Positions 34,578 to 43,653 are shown, numbered from the stretch's first letter. The stretch is 64,000 nt of DNA from Pseudoxanthomonas beigongshangi (GCF_016820515.1 NZ_JADHDV010000006.1:62001-126000), one strand, 5' to 3'. The notes: generated by a model not told the origin, from the sequence alone. A program made the numbers and translations.

Positions 34578-37500
34578 ATGAATGGCAAGACCTTGAAGAA
34601 AGCAGCGCTGTGTATCGCGCTGGGCACGTGCATCGCGTCGATGGCGCCGATGGTGATGGCGCAGAGTGTCACCGGTGCCGTGGCGGGCCGCGCCAATGCG
34701 GGCGACACGATTACGTTGACCAATCCGGCTACCGGCCTGAGCCGCACGGTCACCGTCAGTGCCGACGGCAGCTACCGCCTCAGCCAGTTGCCAATCGGCG
34801 ACTACCAATTGCAGATTAAGCGTTCCGGCAAGAACGTGGGCACGCCCATCGCGGTCGAGGTGTCGCTTGGTGGCACGACCACCGTCAATGTGGGCAATGA
34901 AGGTGGGCTGGTGAATTTGGACGCGCTGCAGGTTGTGGGTTCGCGCGTCGTCAATCGCGTGGACGTACGCTCGGTGGAATCGGCAACCAACATCCGCCGC
35001 GACGAGATTGCCCGCTTGCCGGTGGACCAGAGTCTGGCCTCGGTCGCGTTGCTGGCACCGGGAGTGGTGTCCTCAGGCGCCACTTTCGGCGGCCTGACCT
35101 TCGGTGGTTCGTCGGTGGCGGAAAACGCCGTCTACATCAACGGCCTCAATGTCACCGACCCGTATCGCCGCCAGGGCTTTTCCTCGGTCCCGTTCAATTT
35201 CTACGAGGAGTTCCAGATCAAGACCGGCGGCTATTCCGCCGAGTTCGGCCGCAGCACCGGCGGCGTGATCAATGCAGTCACGCGTTCCGGTAGCAACGAA
35301 TTCCAGGCCGGCGCCGTAGTGACGCTGGAACCGGCAGGCTGGGCCGCTTCCAAGGAGAACCACTTCCATCGCGATGGCACCGACGATGAGCGTAGCCTCA
35401 CCAGCCGGGACAGCAATCCGCTGTACAAGACCAACGTCTGGGCATCAGGTCCCATCTTGAAGGATCGCCTGTTCTTCTTTGCGATGTATGAAATGCGTGA
35501 CAGCAGGCCGAAGGACATCGATCGGAATGAAGCCGCATACACCGATAGCGACAATGATTTCTGGGGCGCCAAGCTGGACTGGCAGATCTCGGACAATCAT
35601 CTGCTGGAGCTGCTAGCTTTCTCCGACAAGGCTGATTCGACCACCACGTACTACACGTACGACTGGGATACCGGGCAGCGGGGCGCGTGGGATGGCGACG
35701 GCACCAGCGGGTCGGGCGGCGACAACTGGTCGGTGACGTATACCGGTCACTTCGGCAGCAACTTCACCGCCAAGGCGATGTACGGCGAAAACAAACGGCG
35801 CGCGGTCAACAGCTCGTCGGTGCAGGATCTCTGCAGCATCGTCACGCTCGCCAACAGCTATACCAATGCTTTCGGTGACCTGGATGACCACGAAGGTTGC
35901 TATCCGGAATCCAGCGGCATCACCAATCGCTGGGACAAGCGCGAAGCGGCGCGACTGGATTTCGAATGGACGCTGGGCGATCACCTGCTGCGATTCGGTG
36001 CCGACCGCGAAATCATGGATTCCGTTAGCTCCACGATCTACCCGGGCGATGGCGTGAGCTATCAGGCGCAGGCCCTCGGCCCCAACGCCATCCTGCCCAA
36101 CGACGCGATCGTTCCGGACGGCGTGCTCATGACCATCGATGCGCGCCGTTACATCACGGGCGCTCCGGTCAGCACGGAAGCCAAGGCCATCTACATCGAG
36201 GACAACTGGAGCATAACCCCCAACCTGCTGCTCAACCTGGGCCTGCGCTTCGACGCCTTCCACAACAAGCTGGCCTCGGGTGCGACCTTCGCCAAGGCCG
36301 ATTTCTCCGACATGATCTCCCCGCGCTTCGGGTTCAGCTGGGATATGAAGGGGGATGGCACCACCAAGGTATTCGGCAACGCGGGCCGCTACTACATCCC
36401 GCTGACCAACAAGCTGACCGATTACTTCGGCGGCGGAACGACCGACGAGCATACGTACTACGTCCTCAATGGGTGGACGGAACGTGCCCATCCCATAACG
36501 GGCGAGATGTATCTGTACCCTGACCTGGGCCCGCAGATCGGTCCAGTCAACACCGATGGCAATGCGCCGGCGCCCGATGACGTGCGCACGGCGGTTGCTG
36601 ACAACATCAAGCAGGTCTTCCAGGACGAGTTCATTCTGGGTTTCCAGCAGGCAATCAACGAGGCCTGGTCGTACGGTGTGAACGCGACCTACCGCAAGGT
36701 CACCCGCGCCGTGGAAGACGCGCGCATCAACCACGTCGAAGGCTGCCCGTGGTACTCCGGCGACTGGCCGATCATCAATCCCGGTGAAACCACCCGCCTG
36801 TGGTGCCCGGATACCAACGATTGGGTAACCTTCGATTCCTCGAAAGATGGCTATAGGGCCAACGGAAGCGGTGCGATCATGGGTTACAAGAAACCCAAGC
36901 GTACGTACAAGGCGGTCGAATTCCAGGTGGATCGTGCGTGGGACGACAAGTGGGCGTTCAACGCCAGCTACCTGTGGTCCAAATCCGAAGGCAACATCGA
37001 AGGCCCGGTTAATTCGGATACCGGCTATGCGGACACCAACCTGGTGCAGTACTACGATCATCCGGCCGTCAACGAGCGGTACGGTGTGCTGTTCAACGAC
37101 TACCGCCACCAGTTCAAGTTCCGCGGCAGCTACAAGCTCAATGAAATGTGGAGCTTTGGTTCGACGCTGTCGGTGCGCTCGGGTGGTCCCATCACCGCGT
37201 TCGGTGTGGTGTGGCCGAACGATAATCGCTCGGCGGGCGGTCCCGGCGAGTTCAGCGGCGGCGGTTCGGGCTGGCTGTGCACGGATACGGCCACGAACGA
37301 CTGTACCAATTGGCAGACCCGGCAGTTGCAGTACAGCCCTCGCGGTGCGTTTGGCCGCATGCCGTGGATTTGGGATCTGGGCGCCAGCGTGGTCTGGACA
37401 CTGCCGGTGGAAGGTGTCGATCTAAAGGCGCGCCTCTCGGTGTACAACCTGCTCAACAACCAGAAAGAGATCAACGTGCATTCCCGTTACGAGAGCACGC

Positions 37501-37586
37501 CGGGTGTGCGGATGCCGTACTTTGGCGAAGGCACGGTCTGGCAGGCGCCGCGCTACACCCAGCTTGTCGTGACCTATAACTTCTGA
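34578..37586 (+). CDS. Oar-like TonB-dependent outer-membrane receptor
   Basis: A 1002-residue receptor. After the signal peptide (cleavage after VMA, about residue 28) comes a carboxypeptidase-regulatory-like beta domain (QSVTGAVAGRANAGDTITL, to about residue 95). Then come a plug domain with ENAVYINGLNVTDPYRRQGF and YSAEFGRSTGGVINAVTRSGSNEF (two stretches) and a 22-strand-type barrel ending in aromatic YNF. It imports a substrate across the outer membrane using TonB energy; Oar-like receptors often handle peptides or protein fragments. SD aggagag precedes ATG 34578. The GC content is locally lower than in its neighbours. A strong hairpin follows. Confidence 0.9.
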   Translation: MNGKTLKKAALCIALGTCIASMAPMVMAQSVTGAVAGRANAGDTITLTNPATGLSRTVTVSADGSYRLSQLPIGDYQLQIKRSGKNVGTPIAVEVSLGGTTTVNVGNEGGLVNLDALQVVGSRVVNRVDVRSVESATNIRRDEIARLPVDQSLASVALLAPGVVSSGATFGGLTFGGSSVAENAVYINGLNVTDPYRRQGFSSVPFNFYEEFQIKTGGYSAEFGRSTGGVINAVTRSGSNEFQAGAVVTLEPAGWAASKENHFHRDGTDDERSLTSRDSNPLYKTNVWASGPILKDRLFFFAMYEMRDSRPKDIDRNEAAYTDSDNDFWGAKLDWQISDNHLLELLAFSDKADSTTTYYTYDWDTGQRGAWDGDGTSGSGGDNWSVTYTGHFGSNFTAKAMYGENKRRAVNSSSVQDLCSIVTLANSYTNAFGDLDDHEGCYPESSGITNRWDKREAARLDFEWTLGDHLLRFGADREIMDSVSSTIYPGDGVSYQAQALGPNAILPNDAIVPDGVLMTIDARRYITGAPVSTEAKAIYIEDNWSITPNLLLNLGLRFDAFHNKLASGATFAKADFSDMISPRFGFSWDMKGDGTTKVFGNAGRYYIPLTNKLTDYFGGGTTDEHTYYVLNGWTERAHPITGEMYLYPDLGPQIGPVNTDGNAPAPDDVRTAVADNIKQVFQDEFILGFQQAINEAWSYGVNATYRKVTRAVEDARINHVEGCPWYSGDWPIINPGETTRLWCPDTNDWVTFDSSKDGYRANGSGAIMGYKKPKRTYKAVEFQVDRAWDDKWAFNASYLWSKSEGNIEGPVNSDTGYADTNLVQYYDHPAVNERYGVLFNDYRHQFKFRGSYKLNEMWSFGSTLSVRSGGPITAFGVVWPNDNRSAGGPGEFSGGGSGWLCTDTATNDCTNWQTRQLQYSPRGAFGRMPWIWDLGASVVWTLPVEGVDLKARLSVYNLLNNQKEINVHSRYESTPGVRMPYFGEGTVWQAPRYTQLVVTYNF

Positions 37587-37595
37587 GTCACCCGC

Positions 37596-37624
37596 GGGCA
37601 CTCCGGATTCGTTCCGGAGTGCCC
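37596..37624 (+). terminator. Strong hairpin after the TonB receptor gene
   Basis: A perfect 12-bp stem (37596-37607 with 37613-37624) with a TTCGT loop and no T run. It may protect the 3' end or attenuate transcription of the serine-hydrolase genes. Confidence 0.45.
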
Positions 37625-37645
37625 AGAGCGGTACGGAACCCGCGG

Positions 37646-39214
37646 ATGCCCAAGACCCGATATCGTTGGATACCTCTCCTTCCCTGCCTCCTGCTGGCGG
37701 GGATTTCTTTTTCCGCCATCGCCATCGAGCGTAGCAGGGCCGATGCCGCGTTCGACGAGACCTTCAAGCGTTATCGATTGCCCGGCATCGCCGTCGGCAT
37801 CATCGAAGACGGCGAGGTCGTCTACCAGCGCACCGAAGGCGAACTGGCCGTGGGTACTGGCCAGCACATCAACCCCGACACCCTCTTCAAGATCGCGTCC
37901 AACACCAAGGCCATGACCGCCACCGTGCTGGCCCGGTTGGTCGATCAGGGAAAGCTGGAATGGAACGATCCGGTCACCAAGTACCTGCCGCAGTTCCGCA
38001 TGAACGATCCGTGGGTGACGCGGAACATGCAGGTGCGGGATCTGCTGATCCACAACAGCGGCCTGGGTCTTGGGGCCGGGGATTTGATGCTGTGGCCGGA
38101 GCCCAATGACTTCACCCGCCAGGACATCATCGCCGGGCTGCAACATCTCAAGCCGACCCACGGCTTCCGTTCGCACTATGCCTACGACAACCTGCTGTAC
38201 GTGGTCGCTGGCGAAGTGGCGGCGGCTGCGGGCGGTGCGCCTTATGACGTTCTGGTGCGGAAGGAGCTTTTCGAACCACTGGGAATGACCCGCTGCCAGG
38301 TCGGCGAGTGGAACCGCGAAAAGGTTGGCAACGTCGCCCAGCCGCATATGCGCACCGCGGCGGGCAATGTGCCGATTCGCGAAGACGGCGCCATCGTTCC
38401 CGACATCACCTCGATGGCCGCCGGCGGCATCCGCTGCAGCCTCAACGACATGCTGACCTGGATGCGCACGTGGCTGTCGCCGGAACGGCAGCCGGCCTGG
38501 CTCGGCGCCGAACAGCGCCGCGCGGTGTGGACGGCGCACATGCCGATGCCGGTTTCCGCGCGGATGCGCGAGTGGGACAACAGCCACTTCTCCGCCTACG
38601 GCTATGGCTGGCGCCTGTCCGATGTCGACGGCGTCTGGAAGGTCGCGCACACCGGCACGCTGGCCGGCATGTATTCCTCGGTCATCCTGCTGCCGGACAG
38701 GAAAGTCGGCATCGTCATCCTGATCAATGGCGAAGGCGAGGACGCCCGCTCCGTGTTGGGCGAAGTATTGACCAAGCACTACACCGCACCCGCGCAGAAG
38801 GTGTCGGTGGCCCACTACGCCGAGGCCATCGCGCGCGAGGACGCGGCGATACCGGCGCAGAAACGCAAACCGGACACCTCCGCGCGTCGATTCGCGACCG
38901 GAACGGAACTGGCGGGACAGACGGGGCGATACCGTGATCCGTGGTTCGGCGAAGTAGCCCTGTGCATGAAGGACGACGGCGTGAGATTCCAGTCGGCGCG
39001 TTCGCCGATGCTGGCGGGCCGGGTGATGAAGGTCGGTGACCGTTGGCTGGTGGACTGGGACGATGACAGCGTCGACGCCGAGCCCTGGCTGGCGTTTCAT
39101 CCGGCCACGGCGGGGACGCCGCCACGCATGACCCTGTCCCACGTCGATCCCGACGCCGATTTCAGCTATGACTATGCGGACCTGGATTTCCAGCGGACCG
39201 GCGGATGCGATTGA
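37646..39214 (+). CDS. Serine beta-lactamase-fold hydrolase (class C PBP-like), exported
   Basis: A 522-residue protein. A signal peptide (LLPCLLLAGISFSAIA) is followed by a beta-lactamase/D-aminopeptidase fold with the SxxK motif Ser85-Lys88 (SNTK), the YxN motif Tyr180-Asn182 and HTGTLAG as the KTG-equivalent. A C-terminal lipocalin-like DUF3471-type domain (about residues 420-520) is suggested by GRYRDPWFGEVAL. Relatives include D-aminopeptidases, esterases and D,D-peptidases, so action on D-amino-acid peptides fits the context. ATG 37646 is chosen because the upstream GTG lies inside the hairpin. The next gene starts 1 bp after the stop. Confidence 0.87.
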   Translation: MPKTRYRWIPLLPCLLLAGISFSAIAIERSRADAAFDETFKRYRLPGIAVGIIEDGEVVYQRTEGELAVGTGQHINPDTLFKIASNTKAMTATVLARLVDQGKLEWNDPVTKYLPQFRMNDPWVTRNMQVRDLLIHNSGLGLGAGDLMLWPEPNDFTRQDIIAGLQHLKPTHGFRSHYAYDNLLYVVAGEVAAAAGGAPYDVLVRKELFEPLGMTRCQVGEWNREKVGNVAQPHMRTAAGNVPIREDGAIVPDITSMAAGGIRCSLNDMLTWMRTWLSPERQPAWLGAEQRRAVWTAHMPMPVSARMREWDNSHFSAYGYGWRLSDVDGVWKVAHTGTLAGMYSSVILLPDRKVGIVILINGEGEDARSVLGEVLTKHYTAPAQKVSVAHYAEAIAREDAAIPAQKRKPDTSARRFATGTELAGQTGRYRDPWFGEVALCMKDDGVRFQSARSPMLAGRVMKVGDRWLVDWDDDSVDAEPWLAFHPATAGTPPRMTLSHVDPDADFSYDYADLDFQRTGGCD

Positions 39215-39215
39215 C

Positions 39216-39929
39216 ATGATGCGTCTCGGCAAGTCGTTGTGTGTGGGCCTGTTGGTGATCTCGGGCCTGGCTTCCGCCCGGGCCGGCGAGGTGACGGTGT
39301 CGACGGCGACGCGCTTCGACCAGGTCGATCTGGTCGACGTGGGCGAGCGGATCCCGCTAGCGACCCTGGAAATCCGCTATGCAGGTGACGACAACTTCGT
39401 TGGCAGGACCGTGGACGGTTACCAGGCGCCGAAGTGCTATCTGCTGCGGCCGGCGGCCGAAGCGCTGCAACAGGTGGCGACGGATCTGGCCGCCGACGGC
39501 TATCGCCTGCGCCTGTTCGATTGCTACAGGCCGGTGCGCGCGGTGAAAGATTTCGTGCGCTGGGCGCGGGATCCGGCGGATCAGCGCACCAAGGCGCGCT
39601 TCTATCCGAACCTGGACAAGTCGAAGCTGCTGGATGGCTACATCGCCGAGAGTTCCGGCCACAGCCGCGGCGCCACGGTGGATCTGGGCCTGGAAAGATG
39701 CGAGCGCGCGCGCTGCGAGTTGCTGGACATGGGGACCGGATTCGATCGCTTCGATACCCTGGCCAACACCGACGACCCGCGCATCGATGGTGAGCAGAAA
39801 GCCAATCGCCAGCGCCTGCGTGCGGCAATGGAGCGGCGCGGTTTCCGCAATTACCCGCTGGAATGGTGGCACTACACCTTCCAGCCGGAACCCACGCCCA
39901 CCACCGCCTACGACATACCGGTGCAATGA
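39216..39929 (+). CDS. ddpX: D-Ala-D-Ala dipeptidase (VanX/DdpX family), exported
   Basis: A 237-residue zinc dipeptidase of the M15D family. The zinc motif SxHxxGxAxD appears as SSGHSRGATVD (His149, Asp156), and the third ligand with the catalytic Glu is in EWWHYTF. A signal peptide (hydrophobic stretch to ASARA, about residue 22) places it in the periplasm. VanX-type enzymes split free D-Ala-D-Ala; without vanHA neighbours the role is nutrient recovery, as for E. coli DdpX, not glycopeptide resistance. It starts 1 bp after the serine hydrolase stop (ATG 39219 is also possible) and overlaps the next gene by 4 bp. Confidence 0.9.
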   Translation: MMRLGKSLCVGLLVISGLASARAGEVTVSTATRFDQVDLVDVGERIPLATLEIRYAGDDNFVGRTVDGYQAPKCYLLRPAAEALQQVATDLAADGYRLRLFDCYRPVRAVKDFVRWARDPADQRTKARFYPNLDKSKLLDGYIAESSGHSRGATVDLGLERCERARCELLDMGTGFDRFDTLANTDDPRIDGEQKANRQRLRAAMERRGFRNYPLEWWHYTFQPEPTPTTAYDIPVQ

Positions 39930-41206
39930 GTTCCGATTCCTGGCGGCCCCCGCCGCGCGTCATCGACGTCGCGGTGATCGGGTGCGGCATCGTTGGCCTG
40001 TCGGTGGCATTCCAGTTGCAGCGCCGCGGCCTGTCCTGCCTGCTCATCGATCCGCGCGGACCGGCGGGCGATGCCTCCCACGGCAACGCCGGTGCGGTAT
40101 CGGTCGGCAACCTGATGCCGCAATCGATGCCCGGCATGCTTGGGCCGGCGCTGCGCGGGCTGGGCGATCCGCTGGCGCCCTTCAAGCTCGACGCGGGTGC
40201 GTGGCCACACTACGCCGGCTGGCTATGGCGGTTCCTGCGGGCGGGCCGCGCGCAACAACTGCCGGCGATCATCGACGCGACCCAGGCACTCAACCAGGGC
40301 GCGCGTGGCGCGTGGCTGGATCTGGCCGAAGCCATCGGTGCGACGGATCTGGTCGGCCATACGGGTTACCTGCATGTCTACAGCGAGGATGCGACGTTCG
40401 AGCGCGCCGCCGGCGGGCGTGCCCACATGCAGCGGCACGGTGTCGCGTTCGATGTGCTGGACGCCGCGCAACTGCGTGCGCTCGAACCGGACCTGGCCGA
40501 TTTCGTGCGCCATGGTGTCCTGCAACGCGATTCGCTGTTCGTGCGCGAGCCAGGCGAGTTCTGTCGCCGATTGTTCAACTGGCTGAGCGCCCGCGGTGCC
40601 GACATCCTGATCGCCAGCGCACGGGCCATCGAGCGGGAAGGCGCGGGCTACCGCGTGCGTACCTCGGGCGGTGACCTCCATGCCGATCAGGTCGTGGTCG
40701 CTGCCGGCGCGTGGAGCGGGACGCTGCTGCAGACGTTCGGCTTGCGCCTGCCATTGGCGGCCGCGCGCGGTTACCACGCCACCTATCCGCGACAGGATGG
40801 GGGCGTGCGCCGCCCCACGCTGTGGGCGGAACGCTACATGGTGGTGTCGCCGATGCGCTCTGGCGTGCGGGTCACCGGATTCAAGGAGATGACCGCGCCG
40901 GGGCGTCCGTCTCGCCCGGCCCTGATCCACGGCCTGGCGCCGCAGGCGCGTCGGTTGTTTCCGGCATTGGCCGGGGAACCCGCCTCGGATTGGTCCGGAC
41001 TGCGGCCCTGCACGCCGGATTCGCTGCCCATCCTGGACCGCGTGGATGACGAGCGCATCTTCATCGCCACCGGACACGGCCACCTGGGATTGACCCAGGG
41101 ACCGATCAGCGGCCAATTGATGGCGCGGATGATGACGGGCGAGGTGAATGCGATTGCGCTGGCGCCCTACCGCCTGGCGCGTTTCGGATCGTACGCGCGC
41201 CACTGA
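39926..41206 (+). CDS. FAD-dependent D-amino-acid oxidoreductase (DadA-like)
   Basis: A 426-residue protein of the DAO family. The N-terminal dinucleotide motif VIGCGIVGLSVAFQLQRRG is followed by GDASHGNAGAVSVGNLMP, typical of DadA-type D-amino-acid dehydrogenases, and the C-terminus has SGLRPCTPDSLPILD and ATGHGHLGLTQGPISG. These enzymes oxidise D-amino acids such as D-Ala to the keto acid. It overlaps the D-Ala-D-Ala dipeptidase gene by ATGA, so conversion of the released D-Ala to pyruvate is a natural next step. It is the last gene of the rightward set, convergent with trmL. Confidence 0.88.
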   Translation: MSSDSWRPPPRVIDVAVIGCGIVGLSVAFQLQRRGLSCLLIDPRGPAGDASHGNAGAVSVGNLMPQSMPGMLGPALRGLGDPLAPFKLDAGAWPHYAGWLWRFLRAGRAQQLPAIIDATQALNQGARGAWLDLAEAIGATDLVGHTGYLHVYSEDATFERAAGGRAHMQRHGVAFDVLDAAQLRALEPDLADFVRHGVLQRDSLFVREPGEFCRRLFNWLSARGADILIASARAIEREGAGYRVRTSGGDLHADQVVVAAGAWSGTLLQTFGLRLPLAAARGYHATYPRQDGGVRRPTLWAERYMVVSPMRSGVRVTGFKEMTAPGRPSRPALIHGLAPQARRLFPALAGEPASDWSGLRPCTPDSLPILDRVDDERIFIATGHGHLGLTQGPISGQLMARMMTGEVNAIALAPYRLARFGSYARH

Positions 41207-41215
41207 ATCACCGAA

Positions 41216-41692
41216 TCAGGCACCGCCCGGAAATCCCTGCTGGCGCCAGGCTTCGAACACCATTACCGCGACCGTGTTGGACAGATTCAGGCTGCGGTTG
41301 TCCGGACGCATCGGCAGGCGCAGGCGGTGTTCGGCCGGTAGCGCGTCCAACACGTCCTGCGGCAGTCCGCGGGTCTCCGGACCGAACAGGAACGCGTCGC
41401 CCGGCTGATAGCGGGGCTGGTCGAACCGGACCGTGCCGCGGGTGCTCAATGCGAACAGTCGCGCCGGCGCGAGCGCGGCCAATGCGGCGTCGAGCGAATC
41501 GTGGACCTGCAGGTTGGCGTATTCGTGGTAATCCAGGCCGGCGCGGCGCAACTGCCGATCGTCCAGATCGAAACCCAGCGGCCGGATCAGGTGCAGTCGC
41601 GCACCGGTGTTGGCGCACAGGCGGATGACATTGCCGGTGTTGGGAGGAATTTCCGGCTGGTAGAGCAGGACATCGAGGGAAAGCGCGGTCAT
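41216..41692 (-). CDS. trmL: tRNA (cytidine(34)-2'-O)-methyltransferase
   Basis: A 158-residue SPOUT methyltransferase, the length of TrmL, which methylates the wobble ribose of tRNA-Leu isoacceptors. The N-terminus has PEIPPNTGNVIRLCANTG and LIRPLGFDLDD. The knotted SAM-binding region has FGPETRGLP and LRLPMRPDNRSLNLSNTVAV (conserved NxxRSLNLSNxV). The 9-bp gap from the convergent oxidoreductase gene leaves little room for a terminator. Confidence 0.95.
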   Translation of the reverse strand: MTALSLDVLLYQPEIPPNTGNVIRLCANTGARLHLIRPLGFDLDDRQLRRAGLDYHEYANLQVHDSLDAALAALAPARLFALSTRGTVRFDQPRYQPGDAFLFGPETRGLPQDVLDALPAEHRLRLPMRPDNRSLNLSNTVAVMVFEAWRQQGFPGGA

Positions 41693-42021
41693 GCGCGGAT
41701 TCTACGGGCCGGACCGGAAGGTTCCCATGGATGCGGCGAGCGGAAGGGAGCCTGCCGCGATCCGGTGGGTGCCTGTCATGCTTTGGAGGGAAGCCGCGTC
41801 GCGGGATGCGGCTTCCTTGTCCTGGCGACCGGGGGATCGCGGAAATCTTCGTGGCCGGATTCAACGGGAATCGACGGCTTCGGTGGTGCGGCCTGCGCGC
41901 GCGTCGCGGGACGGTGCGCGGCGGAAGTACGGGTACTGCAGCGGCTGGAACGCGCTTTACCGGAGGATGGAGCGATGAAGCAGGTGGAAGCTTGAAGCGG
42001 TTGCGTGAATCAATCCGGTAA
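41693..42021. other. Gene-poor interval upstream of trmL
   Basis: No convincing gene in 329 bp; the open frames here lack a Shine-Dalgarno and any recognisable domain. The one structure is a 9-bp stem (41789-41797 with 41808-41816) without a T run. Confidence 0.5.
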
Positions 42022-42414
42022 TCAGCGCGCGGCCAGCTGCTGGGCCAGTACACCCGCCTGCACGGCGAACTGCTGCAGATCTTCCGCCGACGGGCGCACG
42101 GTGATGGTCGGCATGTCGACGATGCTGGCGGTCTGGGTGGCCAGGTAGTACGCCAGGTCGCGCGCATCAGGCGTCACGGTCACGGCCGGCAGGTTCACCA
42201 CCTTCGCATCCTTGTAGGTCAGGTAGTGCGCCAGGTCGGCGGCTTCGGGCTTGACGGTCACGGCCGGCAGGTCGACCACGTGGGTGCCGGCCGGAGTGGC
42301 GGACTGCGCCTGGAGGTTGTTGTCGGCGTAGCTGTTGGCCGACAGGACCATGGAACCGGCACACAGCGCGAACACGGCGGCGGCGGTCAGCGGGAGCAGG
42401 GTCTTGGTGTTCAT
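42022..42414 (-). CDS. Small exported protein with three 26-residue repeats
   Basis: A 130-residue protein I cannot name. The signal peptide (to about residue 30) is followed by three tandem units starting at residues 46, 72 and 98, each matching V(V/I)(D/N)(L/M)P(A/T)(V/I)TV-x-P-x-A-x-DL, with exactly 26 residues between starts. The C-terminus is short and Ala/Gln-rich. The regular period and the alternating LPAVTV strand followed by a helix-like DLAHYL suggest a repeated strand-helix unit. ATG 42414 has GAGG 7-10 nt upstream. It stands alone with AT-richer DNA upstream. Function unknown. Confidence 0.75.
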   Translation of the reverse strand: MNTKTLLPLTAAAVFALCAGSMVLSANSYADNNLQAQSATPAGTHVVDLPAVTVKPEAADLAHYLTYKDAKVVNLPAVTVTPDARDLAYYLATQTASIVDMPTITVRPSAEDLQQFAVQAGVLAQQLAAR

Positions 42415-42834
42415 TGTTTTGCCTCTGTAGTGATGTTGTGGGGTGGTGTGGTAGTAAGGTAGTACACCTAATCAGACCGATCAAGCGGAACTTGTATTTG
42501 GAGTTCCTTTGTTCAGCGTTTAGTCAGGATTGCTTGGGTTGCTGCTGTTCGCAGTTGAAGTAAAGCAGGACTCGTGCCAACTGCAAATTATTGATTCAAA
42601 AGGAAATCCTTTTCTTTCTTCGTGTCCGTGTCCGGCCAGTGTCCGGGTGGCGCCGTCCGTTTTCTGGTTATCAGGACGTGCCTGGCGGCGGGATGTGACC
42701 TCCAACACGCCCTTCCCACCGTCATCCGGTCATTTCCGGGACTTGCTGGTTTGGATGCCGTTTAGGCGGAAACGGTTGCGCTGGGGCGGGTTCCGTTGGC
42801 ACAGGTTCACCCGGGCACATTCATCAGGGCACGT
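42415..42834. other. 420-bp intergenic region upstream of the repeat protein
   Basis: Lower GC than the surroundings, especially 42415-42615, with short direct repeats (GGTAGTAAGGTAGTAC). It presumably holds the promoter of the leftward repeat-protein gene. No gene or clear RNA is seen. Confidence 0.4.
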
Positions 42835-43539
42835 TCACCACGGCAGCGGCTGGCCCTGCCAGTCGAAGAAGCCGCCGGATTGCCCGGGCGACAGTTGATG
42901 GATCACGTGCAGCAGGCCGGCGACCGATTCCTGCGCGGAAAGCGCGGCCTGCGCACCGCCCATGTCGGTGCGGACCCAGCCCGGGTGCAGCGCGACCACC
43001 GTGATGCCCCGCGCCGCCAGCGCCTGGGCCAGCAGCGAGGTCGCCATGTTCTGCGCGGCCTTGCCCATCGCGTAGCTGGGCGTGCGGAATTCCTGCCGCA
43101 GCGCGATGGAACCGACTTCCGAGGAAATGTTGGCCACGGTCGCGCCGTCGGCCAATTGCGGGGCCAACGTCTGGGTCAGCAGGAACGGGCCGGCGGCATT
43201 GGTGCGGAAGCTGGTTTCCAGATCCGAAGCATGGACCTGGCCGAAGCGCTCGCCGCCACGCAGGACGCCGGCATTGTTGATCAGCAGATCCAGCGGCTGC
43301 TCGTCGGTCACCAGGGCGATTTCGTTGGCGAGTGCGGCATGCGTGCGCGGCTCGGCCAGATCCAGCGGCAGTACCTGCAGGCGGCCGGGGTGCTCCCCGG
43401 CCAGCAGGTTGAGCGCATTCGCCTTGCCGGGATGGCGGCAGGCGGCGATGACATGGTCGCCGCGGGCCAGCAACTGGCGAACGAACTCCAGCCCCAGCCC
43501 GCGATTGGCGCCGGTGACCAGGCAGTGGCGACGATCCAT
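42835..43539 (-). CDS. Short-chain dehydrogenase/reductase
   Basis: A 234-residue classical-type SDR. Nucleotide-binding TGANRGLGLEF is at residues 9-19, NNAG at 88-91, the catalytic Ser in NISSEVGS (about 139-140) and YxxxK at Tyr156-Lys160 (YAMGK), then HPGWVRTDMGG. It reduces or oxidises a carbonyl or alcohol with NAD(P); the substrate is unknown. The overall look resembles C-factor/YciK-like SDRs. ATG 43539 is preceded by gaggt at a good distance; the longer frame is not needed. It is divergent from the M16 peptidase gene. Confidence 0.88.
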   Translation of the reverse strand: MDRRHCLVTGANRGLGLEFVRQLLARGDHVIAACRHPGKANALNLLAGEHPGRLQVLPLDLAEPRTHAALANEIALVTDEQPLDLLINNAGVLRGGERFGQVHASDLETSFRTNAAGPFLLTQTLAPQLADGATVANISSEVGSIALRQEFRTPSYAMGKAAQNMATSLLAQALAARGITVVALHPGWVRTDMGGAQAALSAQESVAGLLHVIHQLSPGQSGGFFDWQGQPLPW

Positions 43540-43653
43540 GAGACACCTCGCTTTGAGGGGCACGTGCCATGAGGCCTAGTGTATGGCCCCCGCGACCGGG
43601 TTAGCATCCGGGGTTCTTGGGGAATCCCGTACCTGTATACAAGGAGTCACACG

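Noticed and set aside
37646-39214. Serine hydrolase as a true AmpC beta-lactamase
   Set aside because: SxxK, YxN and HTG are present, but length, the extra C-terminal domain and the operon context fit the broad PBP-like hydrolase family; no AmpR neighbour.
39216-39929. VanX-like gene as glycopeptide resistance
   Set aside because: No vanH, vanA or vanRS neighbours; the signal peptide and context point to nutrient dipeptide cleavage instead.
41501-42021. Overlapping open frames upstream of trmL
   Set aside because: No Shine-Dalgarno, no domain, Arg/Gly-rich composition and partial overlap with trmL.
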